Assembly: GCA_963662155.1 (NCBI GenBank)
Contig: OY759263.1
Location: 12,440,015 to 12,504,014 of the forward strand
Direction of reading: 5' to 3'
DNA from: Lamellibrachia columna
Taxonomy: Eukaryota > Annelida > Polychaeta > Sabellida > Siboglinidae
Length of the DNA stretch: 64,000 nucleotides
The notes beneath the pieces were generated by a model. The model made no database searches. It was not told where the DNA came from and was given only the letters and a program-made list of their open reading frames with translations. The translations under genes and the position numbers were made by a program. Every line of letters begins with the position of its first letter. Within the stretch, counting starts at the first letter, position 1. This document shows positions 28,802-44,594 of this stretch, one piece after another.

Positions 28802-29011
28802 GTGGGCCGAGGTCAACACGGGCCGAGATCGCCAGGGGCCGAGATCAACGTGAGTCCCGACTTAGACAGTCAAACTCGCAGTAAACCTGAGACTGAGTCG
28901 GATTCCATCTCCGAACCAGGAAGCGAGCCACACTCGTCAACAAAGCGACCGAGAATGGAGAGCAGTGAGGCAGATGAAACTAATAAACAAGGTTTGTGTG
29001 TTGTGTGTTAA
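28802..29011 (+). CDS. Possible 5' exon, acidic/serine-rich
   Basis: A 69-codon frame, SDSISEPGSEPHSSTKRPRM and so on, with a possible donor (AAG/GTTTGT at 28991). It could be the first exon of the DUF7869-type gene downstream, which starts at an acceptor at 32454. This is a guess from position and composition only. Confidence 0.25.
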   Translation: MGRGQHGPRSPGAEINVSPDLDSQTRSKPETESDSISEPGSEPHSSTKRPRMESSEADETNKQGLCVVC

Positions 29012-32454
<3,443 letters not shown>

Positions 32455-34253
32455 AAAATTTGATCGTGGATGAAGTCACCAAGGCAATGCAGAGAATGGA
32501 TGCCGAAAACATGCCATCTGATGAGTCTGGGCATTTCATTTGCAAATGCAAGCACAATGATGGTGTACCATGCTCGACACTGTTCTGTCGCGACTTGTTG
32601 ATGGAAACTCGCCTGCAGTATATCGATCTTTCATCAACTGAAAAGGACATTGCTATTCTGGCAAAGATAGCCTGTGGCGCACACATGTCGGCAGACACAG
32701 AAAACAGAAGAGTGCCCAGACCAAGCGGCAGAGAAACCGCACTGACTTCTACCACCACGGCAAGTTAATTTGTCGGGACACTTTCATGTTCTTGCATGGA
32801 ATTTGTAAGGACAAATTGACTGCTCTGTTAAAGCACTATCGTTTAAATGGAGTCAGTCCCAGGGTCCATAAACTGACAAAGAAGCTGCCTAAGAATGCTC
32901 TTACCTTTGATGAAACAAAATATGTGGTAACATTCGTCGTGAACTATTCAGAGACGCACGCCATGTCTTTACCAGGTCGTGTACCTGGATATGCCAGGGA
33001 CGACCTGAAGTTACTACCATCTAACTGCTCAAAGAAGATGGTGTATGAAAACTATGTTGACGCATGTAAACCAGTTAATGCTCGAGCTTGCTCACTTGTA
33101 CTATTTCGGCATTTGTGGAGGCAACTAGTGCCATTTGTGGTTGTCTTGAGGCCGAAAACGGATTTGTGCTGGTTTTGCCAGAAGAATGTAACTATGATTT
33201 CGAGGGCCACAAATGTGTCTGATGAAGTCAAGGGTGAGGCATTCCTCAAAGCCCAAGATCACTTGGCCACAGCTAAGACTGAAAGAGAGTTTTATCACAG
33301 TGTGTGTTCTCAGGCAAAACACGATGCAGAAGGTGTGAAGCAATTGGTAAAAAAGCAGCCAGTGACATTTGAAGGGTTAGGGCACTACTCTATGGATTTT
33401 GCTCAACAAGTCCATTTCCCCAGCAATCCCTTACAACCAGGTCCGATTTACTTTAAAACGCCAAGAAAGTGTGGCATTTTTGGAATAATGTGCGATGCCA
33501 TTCCCTGCCAGGTTAATTTCTTGATCGACGAGTCGGTGCAATGTGGGAAAGGTGCCAATACTGTGATCAGTCTCCTTCATTACTTTTTTGAAAACTATGG
33601 TATGGGAGAAAAACATCTGCATGCTGTCAACTGTAGTGGTCAAAATAAAAACACCTACTTTCTGTGGTATTTGATGTGGAGATGTCTGACAGGTCGCCAT
33701 GTTTCTGCTACTCTGAGTTTTCTCTTAATACCAAATTTAGCCCAGACTGGGCATTTGGTTTATTCAAGAGAAAATTCCGGATATCAGAAGTGAACTGCTT
33801 GTCAGACATATCAGAGGTTGTGCGAACCAGCTCCAAGGTTAATGTGGCTCAGCTTTGCGGTAATGAACAGGGAGAAGTGTTTGTCCCTATTTACAATTTC
33901 TCGTCATTTTTGGCAAAGTATTTCAAAAGGTTTGATAAAATCAAGAGGTTTCATTATTTCAAGTTCACAGCTTCAACAACTGTTACACATAAACAGTATA
34001 GTAATACTGAAGAACTCAAATGTAACCTGCAAAGCAGACAACCCGACACCTAGATGTTAGTTAAATGCCTGAGGTAATTGTGACCCCTGGTCTCTCGCAT
34101 GAGCGACAGTGGTATTTACATGATGAAATAAGAGTTTCTGCCTCACCAATACCAAGATGTTGTAGCACCACTACCAGCAGTGGACAAACCAAAGAAATTA
34201 TGAACTTATGTCCGGTTGGCAACTTGTGTAAACAAATTGTGTTAGGCATGTAG
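32455..34253 (+). pseudogene. DUF7869-type transposase-like protein, two frameshifts
   Basis: Starts after the acceptor TTTATTGTAG (32454). The first part ends GAHMSADTE and moves to another frame near 32700 (KRQRNRTDFYHHGKLICRDT). The main frame (to about 33725) has FLHGICKDKL, CWFCQKN, HYSMDFAQQVHFP and NCSGQNKNTYFLWYLMW. The last part is in a third frame: TKFSPDWAFGLFKRKFR. The stop at 34051 falls before PEVIVTPGLSHERQWYLHDE, which also looks like family C-terminus. I recall this family as DUF7869, multi-copy in invertebrates, with an RNase H-like look. The usual D before NCSGQNKN is V here. DNA transposition is inferred. Confidence 0.7.
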
Positions 34254-34707
34254 ATAAGTCGATACAAGATTTGTAAATATTAGGTGTACATAATCAATAG
34301 GATGTAGATAAATTTATGTAATTGTACAATAATACTAGTACATTGATGTATCTGCATTGTTGTAAGTGTTGCAGATGTATATATATTTTGGTATGTATTA
34401 TCAGGTCATTCCAATGTGATCACCAAGCCCAAGAATGTAGTTACAACAATTATATGCCATTTGTAAGCTGTATTAAACTCTGCAAAATGCCTTGTAACTT
34501 TGATTTTAATAATTCATGTTGTTTATAATAGTATGTGATCAAACATTTGCATTTTGTTTCACTTGTGATGTTTTGAATACACATTTGAGCTATGAATTTC
34601 TTTGGTTTTTCTTTGTCAACTTTGAAGTAGATTTTCTCCACTTTGTGTTTTTTGCCCCCATGGTCTTTAAATAAGCATAACTTTGCTATTATTTAAGCTA
34701 GAGTCAT
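34055..34707 (+). repeat. Source-like copy of the satellite unit
   Basis: From AAATGCCTGAGG to GCTAGAGTCATAAT this is near-identical to 21452-22112. Here there is no (TG)n between CAAATTGTGT and the GGCATGTAG block: the junction reads GTGTTAGGCATGTAG. Confidence 0.92.
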
Positions 34708-34710
34708 AAT

Positions 34711-35400
34711 TTAAACACTTCTGGAATCTGTAATAACAGTGCTTTCAGAAAGACTTAACACCAAAATGAAACATTTGGTACTTAAGCCCGATTTCCCCAG
34801 ATCGCGTCACATATATATATGGAAAAGTATATTTATAATGTTAATTATTATTGCAACGTGTTTATTGCACAAACAAAATTGAAGGTGTATTGAAACATTA
34901 GAGACACAACAGACACGTGTATATATATATATATAGGGTTGAATAAAACCAAATGAATTTATTGTCCAAATACATACGTTACATATGAAAACATGCCACC
35001 AATATAACATTGACAATATCACTGATTTGATAGGTAGCAAACTATTTTATAAGAGTTGGGGCTCTGAAAAGAGCTGTTTGCTTTGTTGCTAAAACATGCC
35101 GGGAACATAACATTGACAATATCACTTATTTGATAGGTAGCAAACTCTTATAAGAGTTGGGGCTCTTCGTGGTAGTCCTCTAGGTGCCCTGGTGCAATGT
35201 CTACAAAACTCCAAAATACATTAGGCATATATAATCAATAAAAGTTAACGAATCTGAATTACAGATAGACAGCAAGAAATCCCCACATGCAATGGCACAA
35301 CCCAGTTAAGCAAAAATTGAAGTAATAACAGTTAATGAAACTGAATTCCACACATGCAATTCATTTAAGCAAAAATAGAAGAAATATTGAGAAAATTAAT
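34711..35400. other. Non-coding stretch with a short direct repeat
   Basis: ACATTGACAATATCAC and TTTGATAGGTAGCAAACT occur twice (35007-35043, 35107-35147). No gene is seen. Confidence 0.5.
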
Positions 35401-35402
35401 AA

Positions 35403-36439
35403 TTAATTGGAAGAATTGTGCCGTTGCCGAGCTGCCTGGTTGTTTGGAACCCTCGCTTCTTGCACCTGTGGAAGAGAAAACAGAGCAGCAGAAATTGGTC
35501 TTGGTACATTTGTCAGACCCGGAATAACTTCACTGACCCCTGGTCTAACTATACCCATCCCTACACTGACTGCTGGCCCAACTGCACTGACTGTTGCTCT
35601 AAATAAACCGACTGCTGGCCTAACTAAACTGACCGGTGGCCAAACTAAACCGACTGCGGGCCTAATTAAACTGACTGCTGGCCTAACTAAACTGACATGC
35701 TGGCCTAACTGCACTGACTGCTGGCCTAACTAAACCTAAACTGACTGGTGGCCTAACTAAACTGACTGGTGGCCAAACTAAACTGACTGCGGGCTTAATT
35801 AAACTGATTGCTGGCCTAACTAAACTGACATGATGGCCTAACTACACTGACTGCTGGCCTAACTAAACCTAAACTGACTGGTGGCCTAACTAGGTACACT
35901 GATTGCTGGCCTAATTAAACTGACTGCTGGGCTAACTACACGGACTGCTGGACTGCCTGGTGGCCTAATCAATTTCCTTGATTGCTTGGGTGATCGAGCT
36001 ACTGCCAACTTTTCAAGTTTGAAGGCCAAAATCTGAGCGTTTTCCGAGGCTACCTCACTTATAGTCAATCCCCAATTGGTTTGCATACATCTATTCCTCC
36101 CACCCCATCTTTCTCTAGCATTACGTGGAATTTTGACCTGAGGCTGGTATGGATCATCCATGCTAAATGCAGGAAATGTCAACTCGGTGCAGCTGGTTTC
36201 TGAGAATCATGTAAGAGTTTAAGTAACTCACCCTTCTTAGCCTGAAGTTCTTGTAATTTAGTTGCTTGGTGGGACCTTTGCAATAAAGACTTTATACCAC
36301 TGAAAATATTACCTCGACCACGTGTATTACAGATTGTGGGGAACAGTGCAGAGAAACCAGGAGGAATTTTCGATACAGTTGTAAAACACAATTCCAACAA
36401 TTTCAAGCGATGATGACATTTCTTTGTGGTTGCTAACAC
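35403..36439 (-). pseudogene. Unknown minus-strand protein, broken, with heptad repeat
   Basis: Frame 36439-36179 (MLATTKKCHHRLKLLE, then a coiled-coil-like HQATKLQELQAKKGELLKLL) runs into an overlapping frame 36182-35886 (DPYQPQVKIPRNARERWGG). After the VNTR comes 35714-35403 (RPAVSLIRPAVGL, ending in RQRHNSSN). I recognise no family. The charge pattern and codon-like composition suggest old coding sequence with shifts or spliced exons. Confidence 0.35.
35560..35950. repeat. 21-bp VNTR (heptapeptide in minus frames)
   Basis: About 18 units of CTGACTGCTGGCCTAACTAA with variants. The period is 21, so the minus strand encodes heptads (SLVRPAV-like). This fits an originally coding repeat, but stops occur in parts. 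Confidence 0.85.
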
Positions 36440-36479
36440 AGCATGTAAATGTAAAAAAAATATGGCTGTCTCTTATGAA

Positions 36480-37930
36480 TAAAACTTAAGCAAAACTTTT
36501 CATGTGCACAGTTGGAGTTATTACAAGGCATTTTTTATACTGAAGTTCAGGGGCCTGGTGATACCATCAAAAGATGAAAAGTGGCCCAAAGCATAAGCTT
36601 AGCAACATTGCACTAAAAGCGAGATAAAAACAAGGATGTATGAATAAAAACATATACGACAAACGAAAAAAAAAAGAAAAAAGTAAAAAAAAAATATTTA
36701 TCTATCTATCTGGTGGTCACGGTAACCAGGAGATAACGCTACGCCCTACAAGTATGTTCGCCATCGTAATTTCTAAGTGCATTCTGTGTACCTCTGATAT
36801 CTCACCATTACTAATAGCCACCATACCTATCCTGCCCTCATTTGTGAAGTCACAATAAGTTAAAATACAAGTTTGCAAAAGGTGTTGCATTCAAATCGTG
36901 TTTTATGTCATACCCACAAATAACACCAAACTTTTCCAAACATTTTAGATTTTCATCACTTCCAATTATGATAATTCCTGTTTAGGTTTACATCACCCCG
37001 CTGAAACATGAGAACCGAGTCTAAATTTTGTTCCAAAATTATCTCTTCCAATCACAATTTGTGAATTGATCCTTCGCACCCTTTCGTAAATAATGACGGT
37101 CAATCAAATGACACCTGTTTGTAATTTGGCGTAAATTGACAGATTTTAATGATTTATCAATGTCCCCATGAGTAAGTATACTAGTGGGATTTTCTGCTAT
37201 GTAAATTTGACTTGGTGCTGTTTTTCCAGTCATTCTAGCCTGATCAGGGCTGCGATGGGTGAAATAGTAACTTTTGTCCATGTTAAAAAATATCCCAATT
37301 ATCCAAGTCATCCTCTTGTAGAACAAGTTTTAATTTCCAACCACACTTCATACGGGGATGACAATTCCTACTAATTTCCTAGTGGCTAAATAGACACTGG
37401 ACATGGAATCAGGTCTAAGTAATTGGTAGGCATTTTGATATAAATAGCATGCATTACAGTGTTTGAGTTTTCCATTTACGCCATCGTGATGTGTGCTGAG
37501 TATAAAAATTTACACACTGTTTAGAATTTCCCAGACTAGTTAAACAATTTGGACAATCTGTAAATTTTTTTAATAGTTCTGTGATTATGCAGCAACACTC
37601 ATTTCTACACACAGATGTGAGAGAAGCACATGGCACATGTAAAATTACTGCAGTTTTTGCTCCCAAATTTTTCGAAATCGTCAGGCTTTATGGTTTCAAA
37701 ATTATCATAAATTCTGTGAAATTGTTTGCCATCTCTCCTAATAACATTCAAGACAAATAAACTGTCATCATCAAGTTTAACACTTACATGCTTACTATGT
37801 CTGATATGTATATGTTTATCAAACAAATTCTTATCCAAGAAACGTTTTGTAGGAATGCCAGTGTGTACCGTACCAGTCCGAACATAATTAAAATATTTCA
37901 GCCAATTGTGGAATGTAGGCTCATTAATTT
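36480..37930 (-). pseudogene. Unknown minus-strand coding relic
   Basis: Several minus-strand frames read like protein but break repeatedly. 37930-37605 holds NEPTFHNWLKYFNYVRTGTV and RRDGKQFHRIYDNFE. 37650-37460 holds CCCIITELLKKFTDCPNC. 37326-37039 holds SYYFTHRSPDQARMTGKTAP. Near 36960-36690 are LEKFGVICGYDIKHD and, after a shift, NYDGEHTCRA. The frames follow in order, as in one decayed gene. The CCCG tract cuts its upstream end. No family is recognised; a mobile or viral origin is possible. Confidence 0.4.
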
Positions 37931-37960
37931 TTTTTTTTATTTCTGCAATTGCATTTTGAT

Positions 37961-38269
37961 CCCGCCCGCCCGCCCGCCCGCCCGCCCGCCCGCCCGCCCG
38001 CCCGCCCGCCCGCCCGCCCGCCCGCCCGCCCGCCCGCCCGCCCGCCCGCCCGCCCGCCCGCCCGCCCGCCCGCCCGCCCGCCCGCCCGCCCGCCCGCCCG
38101 CCCGCCCGCCCGCCCGCCCGCCCGCCCGCCCGCCCGCCCGCCCGCCCGCCCGCCCGCCCGCCCGCCCGCCCGCCCGCCCGCCCGCCCGCCCGCCCGCCCG
38201 CCCGCCCGCCCGCCCGCCCGCCCGCCCGCCCGCCCGCCCGCCCGCCCGCCCGCCCGCCCGCCCGCCCGC
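37961..38269. repeat. (CCCG)n tetranucleotide tract, about 309 bp
   Basis: About 77 units, ending at CTTTTGGCAAGTATATTG, the same right flank as the 81-883 tract. It separates the minus-strand relic from an orphan acetyltransferase exon. Confidence 0.98.
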
Positions 38270-38869
38270 TTTTGGCAAGTATATTGATATTCTTAATTGT
38301 ACTTGCAAATGGTTTCCGTTTAGCGTGCAATCTTAAGAAAATGTTGCTTTAAATCATGTATATGCATAATAAAAACTTTTTTCAGTAACACAAAAACGGT
38401 TTACAAGTTCCTAGAAGGTGTCACCACATCCATGGATCGCGTCGTGGTTCGGCGAGCAACGCCAGACGACTATGACGCGATAGTCCATCTCAGCGAAGGT
38501 CTCTACGACGGGTTCGCTTACGTACCTGATATCTACTTCAAGTGCTTGGAGGATCCGAACAGATGCATGCAAGTGGCGGAGTGGAACGGGAAAGTCGTGA
38601 GTATGCAATCGAACACACTTGTAGGAAATGGCTTACAATAACTTTTTATTGATGGTACTACTAATGGTAAGGGTTTTATAGATAAATATGTGCAACAGTA
38701 TACATTCCCAGAAACCCCTCATCGAGACGGAAATGCTGTTCTAATCTTCTAAGTGTTACAGACAGGATTTATGGCAATAAACAACGTGTTTCGCGAGAAT
38801 TTACATTCATGCATGCAAAACCACACGAATGCATCAATACACAAACTCACACTAACGCGTTTACACGCA
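38270..38869 (+). repeat. Segmental duplicate of 903-1560 (promoter, exon 1, start of intron 1)
   Basis: Near-identical to copy 1 from GGCAAGTATATTG to TTTACACGCA. Against copy 1 it lacks about 60 bp after TTGCAAATGGTT. Homology stops abruptly at 38869. Confidence 0.93.
38432..38596 (+). pseudogene. NAT16-like acetyltransferase, orphan exon 1
   Basis: 55 codons, MDRVVVRRATPDDYDAIVHL to VAEWNGKV, with an intact GTGAGT donor at 38597. It differs from copy 1 by R19H and Y28F. No exon 2 or 3 lies within the next 10 kb before copy 4, which has its own exon 1. A transcript would read into intron sequence, so it is called a partial gene. Confidence 0.88.
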
Positions 38870-38929
38870 AGTAGTTATAGTGTCGGAATGACCAAGTAAA
38901 AGAGTGGCCCAGTAGGGAGTGGCCCATTG

Positions 38930-39372
38930 ACTTCCGGTCTCAGAGCCTTCTGGGTAGCCTAAGCGCCCCCTAGCGGTGACCTATATCCACCTAGAGCGCC
39001 CCCTAGCGACTGGACGTAACCCTAACGGTCGTAACCCCACACCCCTGGCGACTGAATTTAATTTTAAATTTATTTTTAATTTAATTTTTTTTTTTTATTA
39101 ATTTTTTTTTAATTTATTTATTTATTTTTTTTTTTTATTACAATTTTTATTTAAATTTAAATTTTTATTTTTATTTTAACTGCGCGCAGCCTCACAACCT
39201 TCTGGGTAGCCCGAGCGCCCCCTGGCCCGTAACCCTATCCGTAACCCTAGAGCGCCCCCTAGCGACTGGAGCTAACCCTAACCGTCTAGAGCGCCCCCTG
39301 GCGACTGAATTGAATTTTAATTTTAATTTTAATTTTAATTTTAATTTTAATTTTAATTTTAATTTTAATTTT

Positions 39373-39407
<35 letters not shown>

Positions 39408-39435
39408 ATTGTTTTTTTTTTTTTTTTTTTTTTCT
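38930..39435. repeat. GCGCCCCCTAG repeats and T/A low-complexity tract
   Basis: AGCGCCCCCT(A/G)GC recurs five to six times (38964-39305) with GTAACCCTA words. Then come (AATTTT)n at 39312-39378 and poly-T to 39433. Confidence 0.85.
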
Positions 39436-40640
39436 TGACATACCGACATACAGCTGAAGTAAGCTATAAACGTGTCAGGACACATAACTCCTACAGTTTA
39501 CCCATAATTCCTACAGTTTACCCATAATTCCCCTATTCAATAAGAGTACAAGCAAATGTTATTAAATATTGTCGCGAGCTTAGGGGTGTCTCCACCTCGC
39601 CAGAGGCTCAATCGATGTACTACTACTGCTACTGCGACGAGCGATAATACAGTCTACCTTATCGCAGCTGTTTAAGCCAATCAAATACGCGGCAATCGTT
39701 AGCTACTAGATCGGTGCCGAATATGTTAACAAAAGTTCTCATCGGAATGCCGTTACAACGAAGCAATACAAAAGCAACACAATATTGTCCACAAACGTTA
39801 GACAGAGGACTCTGAAGCCTCTTGCTATTATGAGTCCAATTGGAACAATGTTCGTTCAGGAAGGTGCGGAACGCAGCGTGTCGTGGCGGCAGACCGTACG
39901 AGCAGAATAGGGTCATTAATAACTGAGATCAAAGAGTATGTTAACAATGGCCATTAACAGGATAATTAATAACTGAGATCAAAGGACCTAACGAGGAGAC
40001 GAGAAACGAACAAAACACGATATCGTACTATATTTTCTTTATATGTAAATATTTAAAAATAATGCGCTTTTACACTTTATCCATAAATCCTACAGTTTAC
40101 CCATAATTCCTACAATTTACCCATAATTCTCCTATGAAATAAGAGTACAAGGACATTTTATTAAATATTTGAAAATAATGACACAATATCGTCCACAAAC
40201 GTTAGACAGAGGACTCTAAAGTCTCATGCCATACCGACGTAAAGGTGACGTAAGCTATAAACGTGTCAGGACATGCAGCTGACGTATGCCGCACACACAA
40301 CAATACCAAATAATGACATGCAGCTGACATAAGCGGCACCAGACGCGTTGCGGAAAGTGTACCATCAGCATATTTTCGTTACATGTCAATATTTAAAAAT
40401 AATGCACTCTTACACTTTACCCATAACTCCTACAGTTTACCCAGCACACTTATGTAGTGTAGTGTGTTTGTTCCTTCACCGAGTTGTTACTTACAGACCC
40501 CTTATATTCTGATTGACCAGGCGAGGCAAACTATTACCAAGATTAAACCTGCCTGAACTTCCGCACTGTGTGCAGTGACACTCTGCTGTAATAAAAGATG
40601 CATGATTATATGAATAATAAAGATGCATTCACTACTTACT
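39436..40640. repeat. Diverged duplicated blocks around the protease fragment
   Basis: CCTACAGTTTACCCATAA recurs near 39491, 39510, 40089 and 40430. ACGTTAGACAGAGGACTCT occurs at 39795 and 40199. AAGCTATAAACGTGTCAGGA occurs at 39460 and 40253. The flanks have been locally duplicated. Confidence 0.75.
39659..39916 (-). pseudogene. Adenain-type cysteine protease fragment (Polinton/adintovirus-like)
   Basis: An 85-codon minus-strand frame contains SYGLPP, LQSPLSNVCGQYCVAF (active-site Cys region) and NDCRVFDWL. These match the C-terminal half of adenovirus-protease-like enzymes encoded by Polinton/Maverick elements and adintoviruses, where the enzyme processes capsid proteins. The N-terminal part with the catalytic His is absent upstream, so it is a remnant. 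No other Polinton gene (PolB, integrase, ATPase, capsid) is identified with confidence nearby. Confidence 0.65.
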
Positions 40641-40694
40641 GCGTGCAGTGATTCCATCATGCTGTTGCCTTAATTTATTTACAATTTATTTACA

Positions 40695-40852
<158 letters not shown>

Positions 40853-40857
40853 TACTG

Positions 40858-43233
40858 TCTTCTGTCTCTCCTACTACCAGCCACATCCTGGCTCCTGACA
40901 CATTGCCTCCACCATACTGTCCTCTGTTGCTCCTACGTCCAGCCACATCCTGGCTCCCGACACATTGCGTCCATCATACAGTCCTCTGTCTTTCCAACCT
41001 CCAGCCACATCCTGGCTCTTTACACTTTGCGTCCATCATACAGTCCTCTGTCTCCCGTACCTCCAGCCACATACTGGCTCTTTATACATTGCGTCCATCA
41101 TACAGTCCTCTGTCTTTTCTACCTCCAGCCACACCCTTGCTCCTTATACATTGCGTCCACCATTCTGTCCTCAGTTGCTTCTACCTCCAACCACATCCTG
41201 GCGCCTGATACATTGCGTCCACCTCCAGCCACACCCTTGCTCCTTATACATTGCGTCCACCATACTGTCCTCTGTTTCGCCTACCTCCAGCCACATCCTG
41301 ACTCCTGATATATTGCGTCCATTATACAATCCTCTGTCTCCCCTACTTCCAGCCACATCCTGGCTCTTTACACATTGCATCCATCATACAGTCCTTTGTC
41401 TTTCCTACCTCCAGCCAATTCCTGACTCCTGATACATTGCGTTCATCATACAGTCCTCTGTCTTTCCTACCTCCAGCCACACCCTTGCTCCTTATACATT
41501 GCGTCCACCATACTATCCTCAGTTGCTTCTACCTCCATCCACATCCCGGCGCCTGATACATTGCTTCCATCATACAGTCCTCTGTCTTTCCTACCTCCAG
41601 CCACACCCTTGCTCCTGATACATTGCGTCCACCATGCTGTCCTCTGTTTCTCCTACCTCCAGCCACATCCTGACTCCTGATACATTGCATCCATCATACA
41701 GTCCTCTGTCTCCCCTACCTCCAGGCACATCCGGGATCTTTACACATTGCGTCCATCATACAGTCCTCTGTCTTTCCTACCTCCAGCCACACCCATGCTC
41801 CTTATACTTTGCGTCCACCATACTGTCCTCAGTTGCTCCTACCTCCAGTCACATCCTGGCTCCTTATACATTGTATCCACCATACTGTCCTCTGTTGCTC
41901 CTACCTCCAGTCACATCCTGGCTCCTGACACATTGCGTCCATCATGCAGTCCCCTGTCTCTCCTACATCCAGCCACATGCTGACTCCTGATACATTGCGT
42001 CCATCATACAGTCCTCTGTCTCCCCTACATCCAACCACATCCGGGCTCTTTACACATTGCGTCCATCATACAGTCCTCTGTCTTTCCTACCTCCAGCCAC
42101 ACCCTTGCTCCTTATACATCGCGTCCACCATACAGTCCCCTATCTCTCCTACCTCCAAACACATCCCGGCGCCTGATACATTGCGTCCAGCATGCAGTCC
42201 TCTGTCTTTCCTACCTCCAGCCACACCCTTGCTCCTTATACATTGCGTACACATTACGTCCATCATACAGTCTTCTGTCTTTCCTACCTCCAGCCACACC
42301 CTTGCTCCTTATACATTGCGTCCGCCATACTGTCCTCAGTTGCTCCTACTTCCAGCCACATCCTGGCTCCTTATACATTGCCTCCACCATACTCTGCTCT
42401 GTTGCTCCTACATCCAGCCCCATGGTGACTCCTGATACATTGCGTCCATCATACAGTCCTCTGTCTCCCCTACCTCCAGCCACATCCATGCTCCTGATAC
42501 ATTGCGTCCACCATACTACCTCCAGCCACATCCTGGCTCTATACACATTGCGTCCATCATAGAGTCCTCTGTCTTTCCAACCACCAGCCACACACTTGCT
42601 CCTTATACATTGCGTCCACCATACAGTCCCCTGTCTCTCCTACCTCAAACCACATCCTGGCTCTTGATACAATGCGTCCACCATACTCTCCTCTGTTGCT
42701 CCTACCTCCAGCCACAACCTGACTCCTGATGCATTGCGTCCATCATACAGTCCTCTGTCTCCCCTACCTCCAGCCACATACTGGCTCTTTACACATTGCG
42801 TCCATCATACAGTCCTCTGTCTTTCCTACCTCCAGCCACATCCTTGCTCCTTATACATTGCCTCCACCATACTGTCCTCTATTGCTCCTACCTCCAGCCA
42901 CATCCTGGCTCCAGATACATTGCGTCCATCATACTGTCCTCTGTCTTTCCTACCTTCAGCCACACCCTTGCTCCTTATACATTGCTTCCACCATACTGTC
43001 CTCGGTTGCTCCTACCTCCAGCCACATGATGACTCCTGATACATTGCGTCCATCATACTGTCCTCTGTCTTGCCTACCTCCAACCACATCATGGCTCTTT
43101 ACACATTGCGTCTATCATACAATCCTCTGTCTTTCCTACCTCCAGCCACACCCTTACTGGTTACACTGGTTCCCACACCTCACCACCCCCACCATAGAGT
43201 AATGAGACGAGTATAGCCATCTGACCACCCCGA

Positions 43234-43265
<32 letters not shown>

Positions 43266-44472
43266 CGGCATTCACCTTCTTTCAATAGACCTGAACATAC
43301 AATGCGTCCACCATACTGTCCTCTGTTTCCCCTACCTCCAGCCACATTCTGACTCCTGATACATTGCGTTAAGCATTCAGTCCTTTGTCTCCCATGCCTC
43401 AAGCCACATCCTGGCTCTTTACACATTGCGTCCATCATACAGTCATCTGTCTTTCCTACTTCCAGCCACACCCTTGCTCCTTATACATTGCGTCCACCAT
43501 ACTGTCCTCAGTTGCTCCTACCTCCAGCCACATTCTGACTTCTGATACACTGCGTCCATCATACAGTCCTCTGTCTTCCCTACCTCCAGCCACATCCTGG
43601 CTCTTTACACATTGCGTCCATCATACAATGCTCTGTCTTTCCTACCTCCAGCCACACCCTTACTCCTTACACATTGCCTCCACCATACTATCCTCTGTTG
43701 TTCCTACCTCCAAGCACATCCTGGCTCCTGATATATTGCGTCCACCATACTATCCTCTGTTTCTCCTACCTCCAGCCACATCCTGACTCCTGATACATTG
43801 CGTCCATCATACAGTCCTCTGTCTCCCCTACCTCCAGCCACATCCTGGCTCTTTACACATTGCGTCCATCATACAGTCCTCTGTCTTTCCTACCTCCAGC
43901 CACACCCTTGCTCCTTATTCATTTCGTCCAGCATACAGTCCCCTATCTCTCCTACCTCCAAACACATCCTGACTCCTGATACATTGCGTCCAGCATACAG
44001 TCCTCTGTCATTCCTACCTCCAGCCACACCCTTGCTCCTGATACATTGCATCCACCATACCTCAGTTGCTCCTACCTCCAGCCACACCCTTGCTCCTTAT
44101 ATATTGCGTCCACCATACTGTCCTCAGTTGCTCCGACCTCCAGCCACATCCTGGCTCCTTATACATTGCCTCCACCATACTGTCCTCTGTTGCCCCTACT
44201 TCCAGCCCCATCCTGGCTCCCGATACATTGCGTCCATCATACAGTCCTCTGGTTTTCCTACCTCCAGCCATATCCTGGCTCCTGACACATTGCGTCCACC
44301 ATACAGTTCCCTGTCTCCCCTACCTCCAGCCACATCCTGGCTCCTGAGACATTGCGTGCACCATACTGTCCTCTGTCTCCTCTTCCTCCAGCCACATCCC
44401 TGCCCCTTACACACTGCCTCCACCATACAGTCCTCTGTCTCTCCTACCTACAGCCACATCACGCCTCCTGGT
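40858..44472. repeat. 62-bp VNTR, about 58 units
   Basis: CCTACCTCCAGCCACATCCT repeats at 62-bp spacing (for example 40877 and 40939). Units carry TCTGTCTTTCC, TTGCTCC or TCTCCCC variants and tails GACACATTGCGTCCATCATA. Because 62 is not a multiple of 3, every frame is open for long runs. Those frames are not genes. Around 43155-43300 the array is broken by unrelated sequence with an (ACGC)n tract. Confidence 0.95.
43232..43267. repeat. (ACGC)n tract within the VNTR
   Basis: About nine units of ACGC in the only non-VNTR island of the array. Confidence 0.95.
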
Positions 44473-44594
44473 ATTTAAACATACGCATCTATAACCTTTT
44501 TCAGAGATGTTTTTCGGATGATATGATATTGGTTTATCTGTGCTAGTGGCCTCTTGTTCTGCTTGAGACACCTCTAGGTAACCCCCCTGCACTT

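Noticed and set aside
38964..39305. Interstitial telomere repeat (CCCTAA)
   Set aside because: Only scattered single or double CCTAACC words beside GCGCCCCCTAG repeats; no array.
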